Below, piece after piece: positions 8,812 to 17,871 of a stretch of DNA of 64,000 bases; positions within the stretch are counted from its first letter, which is position 1, and every line of letters begins with the position of its first letter. Source of the stretch: Pontibacter sp. G13 (GTDB lineage: Bacteria; Bacteroidota; Bacteroidia; J057); assembly GCF_031851795.1 (NCBI RefSeq), contig NZ_CP134696.1, positions 3,616,501 through 3,680,500 on the forward strand, in the 5' to 3' direction. The position numbers and the translations under genes are program-made. The notes under the pieces are model-generated. The model was not told where the DNA came from and made no database searches. It saw only the letters and a list, made by a program, of their open reading frames with translations.

Positions 8812-9831
8812 CTAGAGCTTGGCGAGAAGTTCTTTCTTCTTGGCAGCGAATTCTTCCTCCGTCAGGATTCCTGACTCCTTCAATTCCCCGAGCTCCTTGA
8901 GCATTTTCATGATATCTTCTTTGGATTCCTGCTGAGGAGCCTGACCTCCTTGGCCCCCCTGTTGGGAGTTCTGGTTCATCATGTTCATCATCATATTCCC
9001 CATGGCAAAACCAGTCCCCATGTCCATTCCAGCATTTCCTCCACTCGGGTTCTCTGCGGATTTCTGTACTGCATTGGCAGCCTGAAATTGCATGAAGCGC
9101 TGCATGTCTCCGACCATGTTCATCTGAGTGTTCTTGCGGAGGTACTCCTGCAATTCTGGCGGAAGTGTAATAGACTGGATTGAAAAGTCCGTCAATTCCA
9201 GACCAAAGGAAGCGAAGTACTCGGAAATCCGCGGCATCAGAGCTTGAACAAACTCAGTTTTATTGGCCTGCATCTGGACGAAAGAGAAATCTGTAGCGGC
9301 CATTTCAGCTACGATCTCAGTGAATCGGTCCACCAGCTTGCCTTTCAAGGTACCCTCTACATCAGAAAGTGTGACTTTAGGATCTGTACCTGCAAACTCC
9401 TTGAAGAAGGTTGCATAGTCTTTTATTCTAAAGTTGTAGGAACCGAAAGCACGGAATTCAACTTGTCCAAATTTGCTGTCAGGGATTGTGACAGGGCTTG
9501 GTGTTCCCCATTTGTTGTCGGTAAACTGACGGGTATTGAAGTAATACACATCCACCTTGAAAGGGGACTCGAAGCCGTACTTCCAAGATTTGATGGTTGT
9601 CAGCAATGGCATGTTGCGAGTGGTCAACTCATATCGACCGGGCTCGAATACATCTGCCATTTTACCTTCATTGATCAAGATGGCAACCTGAGACTCCCTT
9701 ACGGTCAGCTGGGCGCCCATCTTAATTTCTTTATCCTGATCGGGGAATTTCCAGACGAGCAAATCGCGTGAGTAATCTACCCATTCGATGACGTCAATAA
9801 ATTGCCCTTTAATGAAGTCAAATAATCCCAT
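8812..9831 (-). CDS. SPFH/band-7 domain protein with C-terminal SHOCT domain
   Basis: A 339-residue protein of the YdjI-type SPFH (stomatin/prohibitin/flotillin/HflK) family. The SPFH domain covers about residues 20-235. A Met/Asn/Gln/Gly-rich linker follows (about 240-300), then a short C-terminal SHOCT helix-turn region (LGELKESGILTEEEFAAKKKELL). Such proteins form membrane-associated oligomeric scaffolds; there is no N-terminal transmembrane helix here, so membrane contact would be peripheral. The ATG is at 9831. It lies 50 bp downstream of the DUF2480 gene in the same direction, probably one transcript ending at the terminator at 8764-8794. Confidence 0.85.
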   Translation of the reverse strand: MGLFDFIKGQFIDVIEWVDYSRDLLVWKFPDQDKEIKMGAQLTVRESQVAILINEGKMADVFEPGRYELTTRNMPLLTTIKSWKYGFESPFKVDVYYFNTRQFTDNKWGTPSPVTIPDSKFGQVEFRAFGSYNFRIKDYATFFKEFAGTDPKVTLSDVEGTLKGKLVDRFTEIVAEMAATDFSFVQMQANKTEFVQALMPRISEYFASFGLELTDFSIQSITLPPELQEYLRKNTQMNMVGDMQRFMQFQAANAVQKSAENPSGGNAGMDMGTGFAMGNMMMNMMNQNSQQGGQGGQAPQQESKEDIMKMLKELGELKESGILTEEEFAAKKKELLAKL

Positions 9832-9881
9832 GATGAATCTAATTGGTTAGGTTTTGTTGGAGGTTCTACTGATCTGGAGCG

Positions 9882-10385
9882 TTATGTACGTTTATAGATT
9901 GGCACAGTCGAGCAAGGCTCACCGTAGCTCAATTTCTTGACAAGTGGCATCAGTCGCCGAGTCGCTTCAACATAGACCGCAGCAGGAATATCAATGTCTG
10001 AACATCCTTTGATCACCACGGGTCGATCGGCATACTGCTCAAAATCAATTTGATCCAGTTGCTTGAAATATAAGGAAATTTCTAGGTCTTCAAGCGAGCC
10101 AAAGACGACACTTTCAGCATGCGGTTGGAGTTTTACTTCCAAAAGCATATATGCCCATACTTGAATGATTGTGTCCACGCTACAGGTAATGGCAACATGC
10201 TTGCCTGCATACTGAGTCCAATCATGCTCTTTGACCCAGGCTCTAAAATCACGTTCGCGCAAGATCAAGCCTCTAAACAGCTGATCCTTGATATCCAATA
10301 ATACTCGCTCACCCGGAGTGTGATAATCTTCCAACTTGAAGGTAATCAGAGGGCTATTAGCAATTCTATTTACGACTTCGCTCAT
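9882..10385 (-). CDS. DUF2480 family protein
   Basis: A 167-residue cytoplasmic protein matching the Bacteroidota-specific DUF2480 family along its whole length. Characteristic segments are VNRIANSPLITFKLEDY at the N terminus, IKDQLFRGLILRERDFRAWVKEHDW, and the terminal GEPCSTVPIYKR. The function of the family is not known to me. No signal peptide or membrane helix is present. It precedes the SPFH gene and probably shares its transcript; the small gap is the only evidence for a shared role. Confidence 0.88.
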   Translation of the reverse strand: MSEVVNRIANSPLITFKLEDYHTPGERVLLDIKDQLFRGLILRERDFRAWVKEHDWTQYAGKHVAITCSVDTIIQVWAYMLLEVKLQPHAESVVFGSLEDLEISLYFKQLDQIDFEQYADRPVVIKGCSDIDIPAAVYVEATRRLMPLVKKLSYGEPCSTVPIYKRT

Positions 10386-10578
10386 AACTTTGCTTTCTGA
10401 GGGGACGGAAAGTTTGGATGGGAGTATGCCTAGAAATGGATTCTGGGCACTCAGATTTCCAACAATAAATTAACAATCTAACGGGAAGAAAACAGGCAGG
10501 TTTTTTCAGATTCTGCCCTTCAACACAGCTTTCACCAAAAAACCTCGGAATGGAGGTGCCGCACCAAAATTGAGCTGC

Positions 10579-10610
10579 AAAAAATGAAGGTCGGCCATTC
10601 AGCCAACCTT
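10579..10610 (-). terminator. Terminator after hflX
   Basis: On the minus strand AAGGTTGGC and GCCGACCTT form a 9-bp stem (one G-U pair) with a 6-nt loop, followed by CATTTTTT. It lies 29 bp past the hflX stop. Confidence 0.7.
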
Positions 10611-10638
10611 GGATTTCCTTTCTAAGTTTCAGCGGTCA

Positions 10639-11835
10639 TTATTCCGTGGCATCATCAGTCATCTGATAGTACTGATATTGCTGAAGGAATGGATGTGGTG
10701 ATCCGTGAGATTTTTCTTGATATACCTCTACAAGCAGATCTGTCAGTATCTGTCTGAAATCATCTAGATTTTCCTTATTCCGTGCGGAAATACAAACTGC
10801 AGGCTGATGGTCTTTTGTCATCCAGCTGTTCTCCACATGCGCTCGACTATCCTCATCCAACAAATCGATTTTGTTGAAAACGGTCAATACTCGCTGTGAG
10901 GTAATTTCCAGTTCCTTCAGCGTCTCATTCACATTGCGGATCTGATCCTCGAAGTTAGGATGGGAGGAATCTACCACATGAATCAAGATATCGGACTCTT
11001 GAGTCTCTGCAAGTGTAGACTTAAAGGATTCGATCAGGTGGTGTGGGAGTTTTCGGATAAAACCAACCGTATCCGAAAGCAGAAAAGGAATTCCGGAAAG
11101 ACTGACTTTTCTAACGGTGGTATCAAGAGTGGCAAATAGCTTGTTCTCTGCGAGGACATTGGCCTTGGTGATCACATTCATGATCGTGGATTTCCCCACG
11201 TTGGTATATCCCACAAGCGCTACTCGTGCAAAATTTGAGCGATTCTTCCTGCGAGTTTCCTCTTGTCGATCGATTTTGACCAATTGCTTGCGGAGATGAC
11301 TGATCCGCTCACGGATGATACGGCGGTCAGTTTCAATCTCTTTCTCACCTGCACCTTTAAGACCAATCCCCCCTTTTTGACGAGAAAGGTGAGTCCACAT
11401 GCCTGTAAGGCGAGGGAGCAGATACTGGTATTGCGCGAGGTCCACCTGTGTTCGAGCCTGTGCTGTCTGTGCACGCTCGCTAAAAATATGCAGAATCAGA
11501 GAAGACCTATCCAAGACCTTCACTTCCAATTCCTTATCTAGATTTCGTATTTGAGAAGGAGACAGGTCGTCATCCACGATGACCATATTGGCATTGGCCT
11601 CTTCCAAGGCTTGCTTGACCTCTTCAATTTTTCCAGAGCCTATATAGGTAGAGTTGATTGGCTTGTCTAATTTCTGAATAAAGCTTCTTACGGCCTTAGC
11701 ACCAGCTGTTTCAGTCAGGAAAGCCAATTCATCCAAATACTCTTTGGATTGTTCGAAAGTCATCCCTCTAGAGCAAACACCTATAAGAATAGCGCGCTCC
11801 TCCTCATTTCCGCTGATCTTCGTCCTTTCAATCAT
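10639..11835 (-). CDS. hflX: Ribosome-associated GTPase HflX
   Basis: A 398-residue GTPase. After the HflX N-terminal domain with its basic glycine-rich segment (residues about 140-185, containing GIGLKGAGEKEIETDRR) comes the G domain: P-loop GYTNVGKS near residue 210, DTVGF (G3) and NKIDLL (G4). HflX binds the large ribosomal subunit and splits stalled 70S ribosomes under stress. The ATG at 11835 (MIERTKISGNEEERA) is preferred over an in-frame ATG 18 codons upstream, because homologues begin with this kind of segment. Flanked by terminators on both sides, it appears monocistronic. Confidence 0.93.
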   Translation of the reverse strand: MIERTKISGNEEERAILIGVCSRGMTFEQSKEYLDELAFLTETAGAKAVRSFIQKLDKPINSTYIGSGKIEEVKQALEEANANMVIVDDDLSPSQIRNLDKELEVKVLDRSSLILHIFSERAQTAQARTQVDLAQYQYLLPRLTGMWTHLSRQKGGIGLKGAGEKEIETDRRIIRERISHLRKQLVKIDRQEETRRKNRSNFARVALVGYTNVGKSTIMNVITKANVLAENKLFATLDTTVRKVSLSGIPFLLSDTVGFIRKLPHHLIESFKSTLAETQESDILIHVVDSSHPNFEDQIRNVNETLKELEITSQRVLTVFNKIDLLDEDSRAHVENSWMTKDHQPAVCISARNKENLDDFRQILTDLLVEVYQEKSHGSPHPFLQQYQYYQMTDDATE

Positions 11836-11982
11836 GTATGTTCGATTCCATAGTCTGAGTCCGGACCTAGGTTTGCGATGGGTTGGCACCGGACAAATGA
11901 TAGAGGTAATGTACGGATAAACGGCCGAAAGTTGGGTAAACCACTAGAATAAGATCTGATTCACCAAAAAGTGCCCAAATGA

Positions 11983-12016
11983 AAAGCCGCTGATAGCAAG
12001 ATCTATCAGCGGCTTT
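11983..12016 (-). terminator. Rho-independent terminator of the DUF6089 gene
   Basis: AAAGCCGCTGATAG (11983-11996) and CTATCAGCGGCTTT (12003-12016) form a perfect 14-bp stem with a 6-nt loop, 18 bp after the stop codon. The T-run on the minus strand continues as TTTTC. Confidence 0.88.
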
Positions 12017-12034
12017 ATCAAAAACTGGAGGATA

Positions 12035-12856
12035 TTACTTTCTGGCAAATCGGCTCAAGTAATATACAAGAGACACATTGGTGACAAAGTAACCATCATT
12101 GGCCTCAGGATTTCCTCGTTTGTCGCCAGGTCCAAAATAATCGGTTGGGCTTCTGCGAGAAAGTTGCACTGCCGTTGGGCCGCTTACCTCTTCCAATAGT
12201 TTGAAGTCAGGATACACAGTAGAAACATCATCTAGATAATCGGTGAAGGTCATCCGGTATCCAAATTCAATATTAACTCCAGCATATTTCGCCAAACGAA
12301 TGTTCAATCCAACCCCGAGCGGAATGTTCATTTGGAACCGAGAATATGGGCCTGGAGAGGCATTTGTGATATACTGTCCTTCTGTGCCCAAAGGCTGAAG
12401 GGCATACCACTCGCCACCTAGCTTTGCTTTTGGATTGAATCCATAAACGCTAATTCCAACGAAGAGATAAGGAGAAAAATGAGGAGTCAAGTATGCACCG
12501 CTTCCAAAATGCTTGTCACGGATAAATTCATACTTTACTACCGTACTGAACTCATAGATGGGAGATTTGAAGTGCAGATTTCGGAACTCTCTCCCCTCGT
12601 CGATCGCCTGGTCGTCAGTTGCTCCAATCTCCCCAAATGTAAAGGAAGACTTGAAACTCATAGTAGGGATGAGATAGTACTGGTAGTACGCGGTGAAAGA
12701 AGGCCTCAACAATGAGTTGTTGAACCGATCCGTAAGATCACCATAGTAATAAATCGTACCAACCCCACCGCCGAAAGCGTGAGATCTTTGAGCTTGTCCC
12801 TGCAGGAAAGCTGATACGACTAAGGCCAACAGTAAACCAAGTTTTTTGATGTTCAT
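12035..12856 (-). CDS. Outer-membrane beta-barrel protein, DUF6089-like
   Basis: A 273-residue protein with a signal peptide ending in QGQAQ, followed by alternating amphipathic strands typical of an eight-to-ten-stranded outer-membrane barrel. The opening GGGVGTIYYYGDLTDRFN and the later PYLFVGISVYGFNPKA fit the DUF6089 family that is common in Bacteroidota. The C terminus ends in the aromatic strand VSLVYYLSRFARK. The function is unknown; members are usually structural outer-membrane proteins. It is monocistronic with its own terminator and a long divergent upstream region. Confidence 0.82.
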   Translation of the reverse strand: MNIKKLGLLLALVVSAFLQGQAQRSHAFGGGVGTIYYYGDLTDRFNNSLLRPSFTAYYQYYLIPTMSFKSSFTFGEIGATDDQAIDEGREFRNLHFKSPIYEFSTVVKYEFIRDKHFGSGAYLTPHFSPYLFVGISVYGFNPKAKLGGEWYALQPLGTEGQYITNASPGPYSRFQMNIPLGVGLNIRLAKYAGVNIEFGYRMTFTDYLDDVSTVYPDFKLLEEVSGPTAVQLSRRSPTDYFGPGDKRGNPEANDGYFVTNVSLVYYLSRFARK

Positions 12857-13201
12857 GATTCAGACACAGTCTAGGATTTCTGGATGACAACCAAACAGTT
12901 TCGAAATACGGAAAAAATACGCTATGCCTTGGGACACCTTTTTAGTCTGGCACAAAAATACTTTACAGTGAAAACGAAACTATAAAATCGCCCAAATTCC
13001 TGTTTATCAGGTAACTTCATACCTTTAAAACAAAATACATGCCCGCTCGTTAGGAACTTTGTCTCGCAAAAAGTACGAAATATTGGGAATTCTAACATCC
13101 ATCGTCGCAGAAATTAATCTCAAAAAAGGGCAAGATTTGAGGCCCAAGACCTACCCATTTTTTTTCTAAATTGTAAAAATCATCATTCAACCCTCCCATT
13201 C
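12857..13201. other. AT-rich divergent intergenic region
   Basis: 345 bp between divergent genes, clearly richer in A/T than the neighbouring genes and with several poly-A and poly-T tracts. It must hold promoters for both sides. I see no exact TAnnTTTG box with a matching TTG, no gene and no RNA structure. Confidence 0.6.
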
Positions 13202-14167
13202 ATGTCCAATCACCGTTGGTACTATTCCTTTTGGATCGCTCTTGTGCTGTCCTGTACGCAGTCTTCATGTCAAGAACAGGCACACTCACACGCTGAGACC
13301 ATCCCGACATTCGAACTCAACTCTTCGCCTATGGCAAACGCTCAATTGGACACTATTCCTTACAACCTGACTGCGCCAATTGCCAAGATTAATTTGCCAA
13401 AGGTGCTGGAGGAAGTATCAGCGATAAACCATGTTGAGGGACCAATATTCGCAATGGTGCAAGATGAAGACGGAATCATATTCCTGTATGATTCTGAAAA
13501 GGAAGAAATCGTAGAGAAAATACCTTTCGCCAAGCCGGGAGATTATGAAGGATTGGCCACTCATGAGGACAAGTTGTATGTACTTCGAAGCGACGGAAGG
13601 ATTTTTGAACTTACTGATTGGCGAGGAGGAACACCTGAGGTCGTGCAATTCAAACCCAATATCCCTGAAGACCTTGACTACGAAGGACTATGTTGGGATC
13701 CCGGAACCCAAAGCTTGCTCATCGCAGGAAAGGAACCCTTGGGAAAGGGAGCGGCTAAATCCCTTCGTGCCGTTTTCAGCTATTCGCCAGCATCCAAAAA
13801 AACATCTCCCTTCCTTTCTCTTGATTTGGAGCACATTGAGGCATCGATTCAAAATCCTCAGTTTGACGACGTTGATTCCAAATGGGCCAAGAAGTTCGAT
13901 TCTGAAAGTGCTGGCAGCTTCAAACCCTCAGCCATCTACATCCATCCGATCAGTCAAAAAATCTATATGATCTCCGCTACGGGGCATTTATTATTGGCAC
14001 TTGATCGCAATGGTCAGATTCTCGCAATCGAAAGACTCAAAAAATCATGGCTCAAACAGCCCGAGGGAATTTGCTTTACTCCAGACGGGAATCTATGGAT
14101 CACTAGTGAAGGCAAGGATCTACCGGCAGTATTGATGGGATTTTCTTATGAGCAGGAAAATCATTGA
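13202..14167 (+). CDS. SdiA-regulated/YjiK-like beta-propeller lipoprotein
   Basis: A 321-residue exported protein. The N terminus has a lipoprotein signal (hydrophobic stretch then VLSC, with the lipidated Cys at about residue 18). The mature part shows propeller-blade repeats such as GDYEGLATHEDKLYVLRSDGRIFEL, DLDYEGLCWDPGTQSLLIAGKE and QPEGICFTPDGNLWITSEG, as in the SdiA-regulated family related to phytase-like propellers. Its substrate or ligand is unknown. The gene's last 20 bases overlap the start of the next gene, so the two are translationally linked. Confidence 0.78.
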   Translation: MSNHRWYYSFWIALVLSCTQSSCQEQAHSHAETIPTFELNSSPMANAQLDTIPYNLTAPIAKINLPKVLEEVSAINHVEGPIFAMVQDEDGIIFLYDSEKEEIVEKIPFAKPGDYEGLATHEDKLYVLRSDGRIFELTDWRGGTPEVVQFKPNIPEDLDYEGLCWDPGTQSLLIAGKEPLGKGAAKSLRAVFSYSPASKKTSPFLSLDLEHIEASIQNPQFDDVDSKWAKKFDSESAGSFKPSAIYIHPISQKIYMISATGHLLLALDRNGQILAIERLKKSWLKQPEGICFTPDGNLWITSEGKDLPAVLMGFSYEQENH

Positions 14168-15026
14168 ACTCACTAAATGGTGCTTGCTGGGATGGTGTTT
14201 ATTCGGGTCTCAGATAGCCTTGGCCCAGATCGATGAAATTACCTTGACGGACGGTCATTCGTTTCGAGGAATCATTGCAGAGGAGGTCAACCAGTCCCAT
14301 GTCTCCCTACAGCTTGAAGATTATACCCTCCGCCAATTCAGCTTTGAATTCATCAAAGAAATCAAGAGAGGGATCAAACAAGCTGACTATTGGGTAGCTG
14401 TTCGGGCGTTCGAAGATACCGACTATCAAGGCCAATTGAAGCAATATCAGTTTGGTAGGCAAATCACTATGCTTGATTCGCAGGGAGAATTAGTCAAAAT
14501 CCCGTACGAGGACATTGTTTCAATAAGACCTATCCCCAAACCTTCAGACTCAGGAATTGGGATCCCAGCCAAGCCTTCAAAAAGGCCTAGAGGTAAGGGC
14601 TGGTATTTTGTGGAAACCGGTTTTGAATTGCCAGCACCGGCAGTAGAAGATGGAGATGTCCACCTGTTCCTGAATCAGATCCTCGCCTATCGTCCGACAC
14701 CTGAAGTCTCCTTTGGAGTGGGTCTAGAACTTCAGACTCGTGGACTGGCATCTGAAACCCCTGGACCAAGATCTGGCTTTATTGATTTTCGAGTCAGTAA
14801 AATGGGAGAATCTCTTGGCCCTTGGGCCTCGACGAATTTTGGATATGAATTGCGGAGTAAAGCATTTTACGCCAAGTTGGGGTTGGGATTTAAAGTAAAG
14901 CTCACCGATTCATGGCATTTGGGGCTAGGATATGGGGTCAAATACTTCAATCCGCGATCATTCTTTAATCGACCAGAAGGCCCCGACCGGAACATCAGGC
15001 ATCAATTGGTGATTGTGATTGACTAA
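14148..15026 (+). CDS. Hypothetical secreted/outer-membrane protein
   Basis: An unrecognised 292-residue protein. A signal peptide ends at ALAQ near residue 27. The first 120 mature residues form a small beta-rich module (ITLTDGHSFRGIIAEEVNQSHV ... FEFIKEIKRG ... DIVSIRPI) resembling the 'response to DG.. expression' pattern of many exported Bacteroidota proteins. After a Pro/Lys/Gly-rich linker (PAKPSKRPRGKG) the C-terminal half looks like outer-membrane beta strands (ETGFELPAPAV, VSFGVGLELQTRG, AKLGLGFKVKL, LGLGYGVKYFNP). It overlaps the upstream gene by 20 bp and is followed at once by the next ATG. Confidence 0.72.
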   Translation: MSRKIIELTKWCLLGWCLFGSQIALAQIDEITLTDGHSFRGIIAEEVNQSHVSLQLEDYTLRQFSFEFIKEIKRGIKQADYWVAVRAFEDTDYQGQLKQYQFGRQITMLDSQGELVKIPYEDIVSIRPIPKPSDSGIGIPAKPSKRPRGKGWYFVETGFELPAPAVEDGDVHLFLNQILAYRPTPEVSFGVGLELQTRGLASETPGPRSGFIDFRVSKMGESLGPWASTNFGYELRSKAFYAKLGLGFKVKLTDSWHLGLGYGVKYFNPRSFFNRPEGPDRNIRHQLVIVID

Positions 15027-15644
15027 ATGCATCAGCGCCTAAATGACATATTGATCCAAATCTGGCAGGAAGAAATAAGCCACGAGTTCCAAACTGGAGC
15101 CATTCCCAATTACTCGGCCCTACAAGCTCACTGGTTTCATCTATTGAAATTGGCTCTTCCAGCCCGAACCCAGATTTGGCTGGATATGGTTATGGAATTT
15201 CCCGAGATCAAGCAGCCCGACCCAAGGGACATGCCCCGCTATTTCTTCAAGCGAAAATGGAATGGCCATAGCCTTGATTTGGTGATTGCTCAGGACCATG
15301 AGATTCTATGCATTATGGAGATGACTTTCTCTCCGACACGTTTTCCTCATTTTGATCAATCGGTGGCCCTGCTATCAGAAATTCAGCAGATTGATCTACA
15401 AGCACTCAAACTCACCCATGATCAGAGTGCGAATTTTTCAACTTTGTCCGAACCCTTTTGGATCACTGACCACACCCTTTTCTGCCTCTGCACCATCGCC
15501 AAGTACCAAAGCCTCGCCCTAGATCCGCATGCTATTTTGGGGAAAATAGATGCTCAGGCTGCCTATCATCCTTTTTTGCATTTGGCGGGGTCCATCAGGA
15601 AAGATTCTCAGAGATTTTCCCACTTCGAATTCTCCAAGGACTGA
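15027..15644 (+). CDS. Hypothetical cytoplasmic protein
   Basis: An unrecognised 205-residue protein with no signal peptide or membrane helix. The ATG directly follows the TAA of the preceding gene, with no spacer, so translation is probably coupled. It is rich in Leu, Gln and His; the central segment YFFKRKWNGHSLDLVIAQDHEILCIMEMTF is beta-like with an acidic residue at the end. I considered a nuclease-like core but see no complete motif. It is the last gene of a three-gene cluster whose other products are exported. Confidence 0.68.
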   Translation: MHQRLNDILIQIWQEEISHEFQTGAIPNYSALQAHWFHLLKLALPARTQIWLDMVMEFPEIKQPDPRDMPRYFFKRKWNGHSLDLVIAQDHEILCIMEMTFSPTRFPHFDQSVALLSEIQQIDLQALKLTHDQSANFSTLSEPFWITDHTLFCLCTIAKYQSLALDPHAILGKIDAQAAYHPFLHLAGSIRKDSQRFSHFEFSKD

Positions 15645-16017
15645 AAGATTTGGGGCATAATCCCCGATGAGCTACCAGAGACCTTTACCAAATTCACCCT
15701 ATCCCCCAATCACCAATCGAGAGGCTCACGACACGGATAGCGGCATCTTTGTAACCGTTTGAATCCCATACCTTCCGATCTATCGTTATTATTCGTTACT
15801 TCATTATAGGTGGAAAGACAAAATGGATCACAACCCCAGCTGAGTCTCTACTTCGGTCCTAAGTCACAAAATGGGTCAATTGGCTCGCCAGAGGCGCATT
15901 TTGACTATTCATTCGGCCAGAAACGATGAGCTAAACCTTGTATTGATTTCGTCTCACCTGCATTCCTTCCAAGGCTCTTGCGATACACATTTGCACCAAT
16001 GAGCACTATTTAGCGCC
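15645..16017. other. Intergenic region without recognised features
   Basis: 373 bp between two plus-strand genes. A short inverted repeat GGGG-cataat-CCCC lies just after the upstream stop (about 15653-15666), too weak and without a T-run to call a terminator. No gene, repeat or clear promoter box is seen. Confidence 0.55.
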
Positions 16018-17685
16018 ATGAAGCGTCTCGATCTCCTCGTATTATCAGTCCTTTTACTACAGGCTTTTTGGCATGTAGGGCTTTCTCAGGCCCCCACCTC
16101 AACTCCACATGCCTATCGAGTAGAGGCACTTAATCGGTACGTCGCATTTGCCAATGAATCCACTCACCTTCTTTGGAGCCTTAGACCCAAGCTAGAAGCA
16201 ATCAATCTTGAAGCCATCGAGTTTCTGAATGGTTCTCGGGAAACGTTGACTTTCAATGCGCAAGACGTTCATCACGATTTCCATTTGGTTGGGGATGTGA
16301 ATAGTGTTTGCCTTAAGCTGCAACCTTCCGATCGATTTGTGCCACTCAAGAGCTGGTATGAGATGACTCCCAAAGAATCGGATTTCATCCCCCCGAAAGA
16401 ACTCGCCTTTATCAATCAGCAAAGAGATGAGCTTATGTTCATTCTCATCTCTATCCTGAGTGTGTCAGATTCATTGGAAGCCTACTCGGCTACCGGGAAA
16501 TATAGACAAGATGTTGACCTCGACCAGCTTTATGGGTATCTCAATCAAATGAGCCTTCTCTACGAAGACTTTCATGCGACGTATCAGCGATTGGGGTTTG
16601 GCCTGAATCAGGTTTCACAATCCTTCGAACCGGGACTCGAAGATCTAAACCATCTGGTTGAATCCTGCAAAAACCTGATCCTCGTGACCAGATCCGGACA
16701 GGCAGGCGAATTGCCGGAAGCTATAGAAATGGTGGAAGGATCAATCATACGTAGCCAAACCAACCGAAATCAGCAGCTTGCGAAAATCGAGAAATTGGGA
16801 CTTTACTACGACCGGGGGACTACCATTTACCAAAAGCTTTTGCGATATGCTCAGATGATCATTGCCCAGTCTCAGGCAACCATTGAGGCAACTGATGGAT
16901 ATCCGGAGCATTATATCAACTTCAATCAGAGATTGTTTGGGCTGTTTTCCCATGTCAAGTTCGGGATGGCTGGATACTACAATCAGTTCATCGAATTCGC
17001 CAATCAGCCTATCAGGTTGAAACTTGAAATCACGCCTAGTTTTTTTGTGTTACCCAAGCCCACCCCGGAGCCTGAATTATTCACTGTGTCGCCCCAACCT
17101 GTTGGTGCAGTAGAAGAGATTCCCGCCAATCTTTCTGCGAGAAAACCCAGCGCGAATAGACACCTCGTTCTTTTGGTCGATGTATCCTATTCCATGCGGA
17201 AACCAGAAAAACTGGAGTTGCTCAAAAAGGAACTTCCCTGGATCTTGGATCGTCTGGGGCAAAACGATCGAGTTTCTGTAGTCACCTATTCAGGAAGTGC
17301 TCGAAGCGTCGTGGAGAATTTCCCAGCGGACCGTCCCGAGATGATCGTTTCCTCTATCCAGCGCATCAAATCTAGCGGGTCCACCCAAGCCAATAAAGGG
17401 CTGCGAGATGCATTTCAAATCGCCAAACAGTACTTCCTAACTGAAGGCAACAACCGAATCATCTGGATTTCAGATGGTGGATTTCCTATTGAACGCTCCA
17501 TGACACGAATCATCAACAAGCGTTCAAATCCAGAACTTCCATTATCCATCATGCTTTTAGGCAAAAATCCAGCACCTAGAACGGAAGCATCTTTGAGGAA
17601 TTTAGCCCAAACGGGGCATGGCCAATTCCACGTCATCCAGAAACAGAATATTCGGACCATTCTGCTTTCAGAAATGACTCGCTAA
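16018..17685 (+). CDS. Secreted von Willebrand factor A domain protein
   Basis: A 555-residue exported protein. A signal peptide (LDLLVLSVLLLQAFWHVGLSQA) leads into about 350 residues of mostly helical sequence without a recognised family. The C-terminal vWA domain (about residues 380-555) has the metal-ion-dependent adhesion site: DVSYS near residue 387 (DxSxS), the SGSTQ threonine near 452 and SDGG near 484. Such domains bind proteins through a divalent cation. It stands alone between a long intergenic region and the sprA terminator. The partner is unknown, and the helical N-terminal part may define a family of its own. Confidence 0.8.
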   Translation: MKRLDLLVLSVLLLQAFWHVGLSQAPTSTPHAYRVEALNRYVAFANESTHLLWSLRPKLEAINLEAIEFLNGSRETLTFNAQDVHHDFHLVGDVNSVCLKLQPSDRFVPLKSWYEMTPKESDFIPPKELAFINQQRDELMFILISILSVSDSLEAYSATGKYRQDVDLDQLYGYLNQMSLLYEDFHATYQRLGFGLNQVSQSFEPGLEDLNHLVESCKNLILVTRSGQAGELPEAIEMVEGSIIRSQTNRNQQLAKIEKLGLYYDRGTTIYQKLLRYAQMIIAQSQATIEATDGYPEHYINFNQRLFGLFSHVKFGMAGYYNQFIEFANQPIRLKLEITPSFFVLPKPTPEPELFTVSPQPVGAVEEIPANLSARKPSANRHLVLLVDVSYSMRKPEKLELLKKELPWILDRLGQNDRVSVVTYSGSARSVVENFPADRPEMIVSSIQRIKSSGSTQANKGLRDAFQIAKQYFLTEGNNRIIWISDGGFPIERSMTRIINKRSNPELPLSIMLLGKNPAPRTEASLRNLAQTGHGQFHVIQKQNIRTILLSEMTR

Positions 17686-17815
17686 TCCATCCTGCCATGC
17701 TAATGTTCCCCTATGGAAATAGTCCCACGGATTCCTAGACAATCTCACTTCTAGGGAATAGAGATACTTTATTCGCAGAAACGGGCAGTTCGCAGCCAGT
17801 CGAAATACCAGCCAC

Positions 17816-17850
17816 AAAAAAAGCGGAGTAGGTTGATTAGACCTCTCCGC
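17816..17850 (-). terminator. Rho-independent terminator after sprA
   Basis: On the minus strand GCGGAG-AGGT pairs with ACCT-a-CTCCGC (10 bp with one bulge, 7-nt loop), followed by TTTTTTT. It lies about 20 bp past the sprA stop. Confidence 0.85.
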
Positions 17851-17871
17851 CTCCAGTATATACTTGATCAA

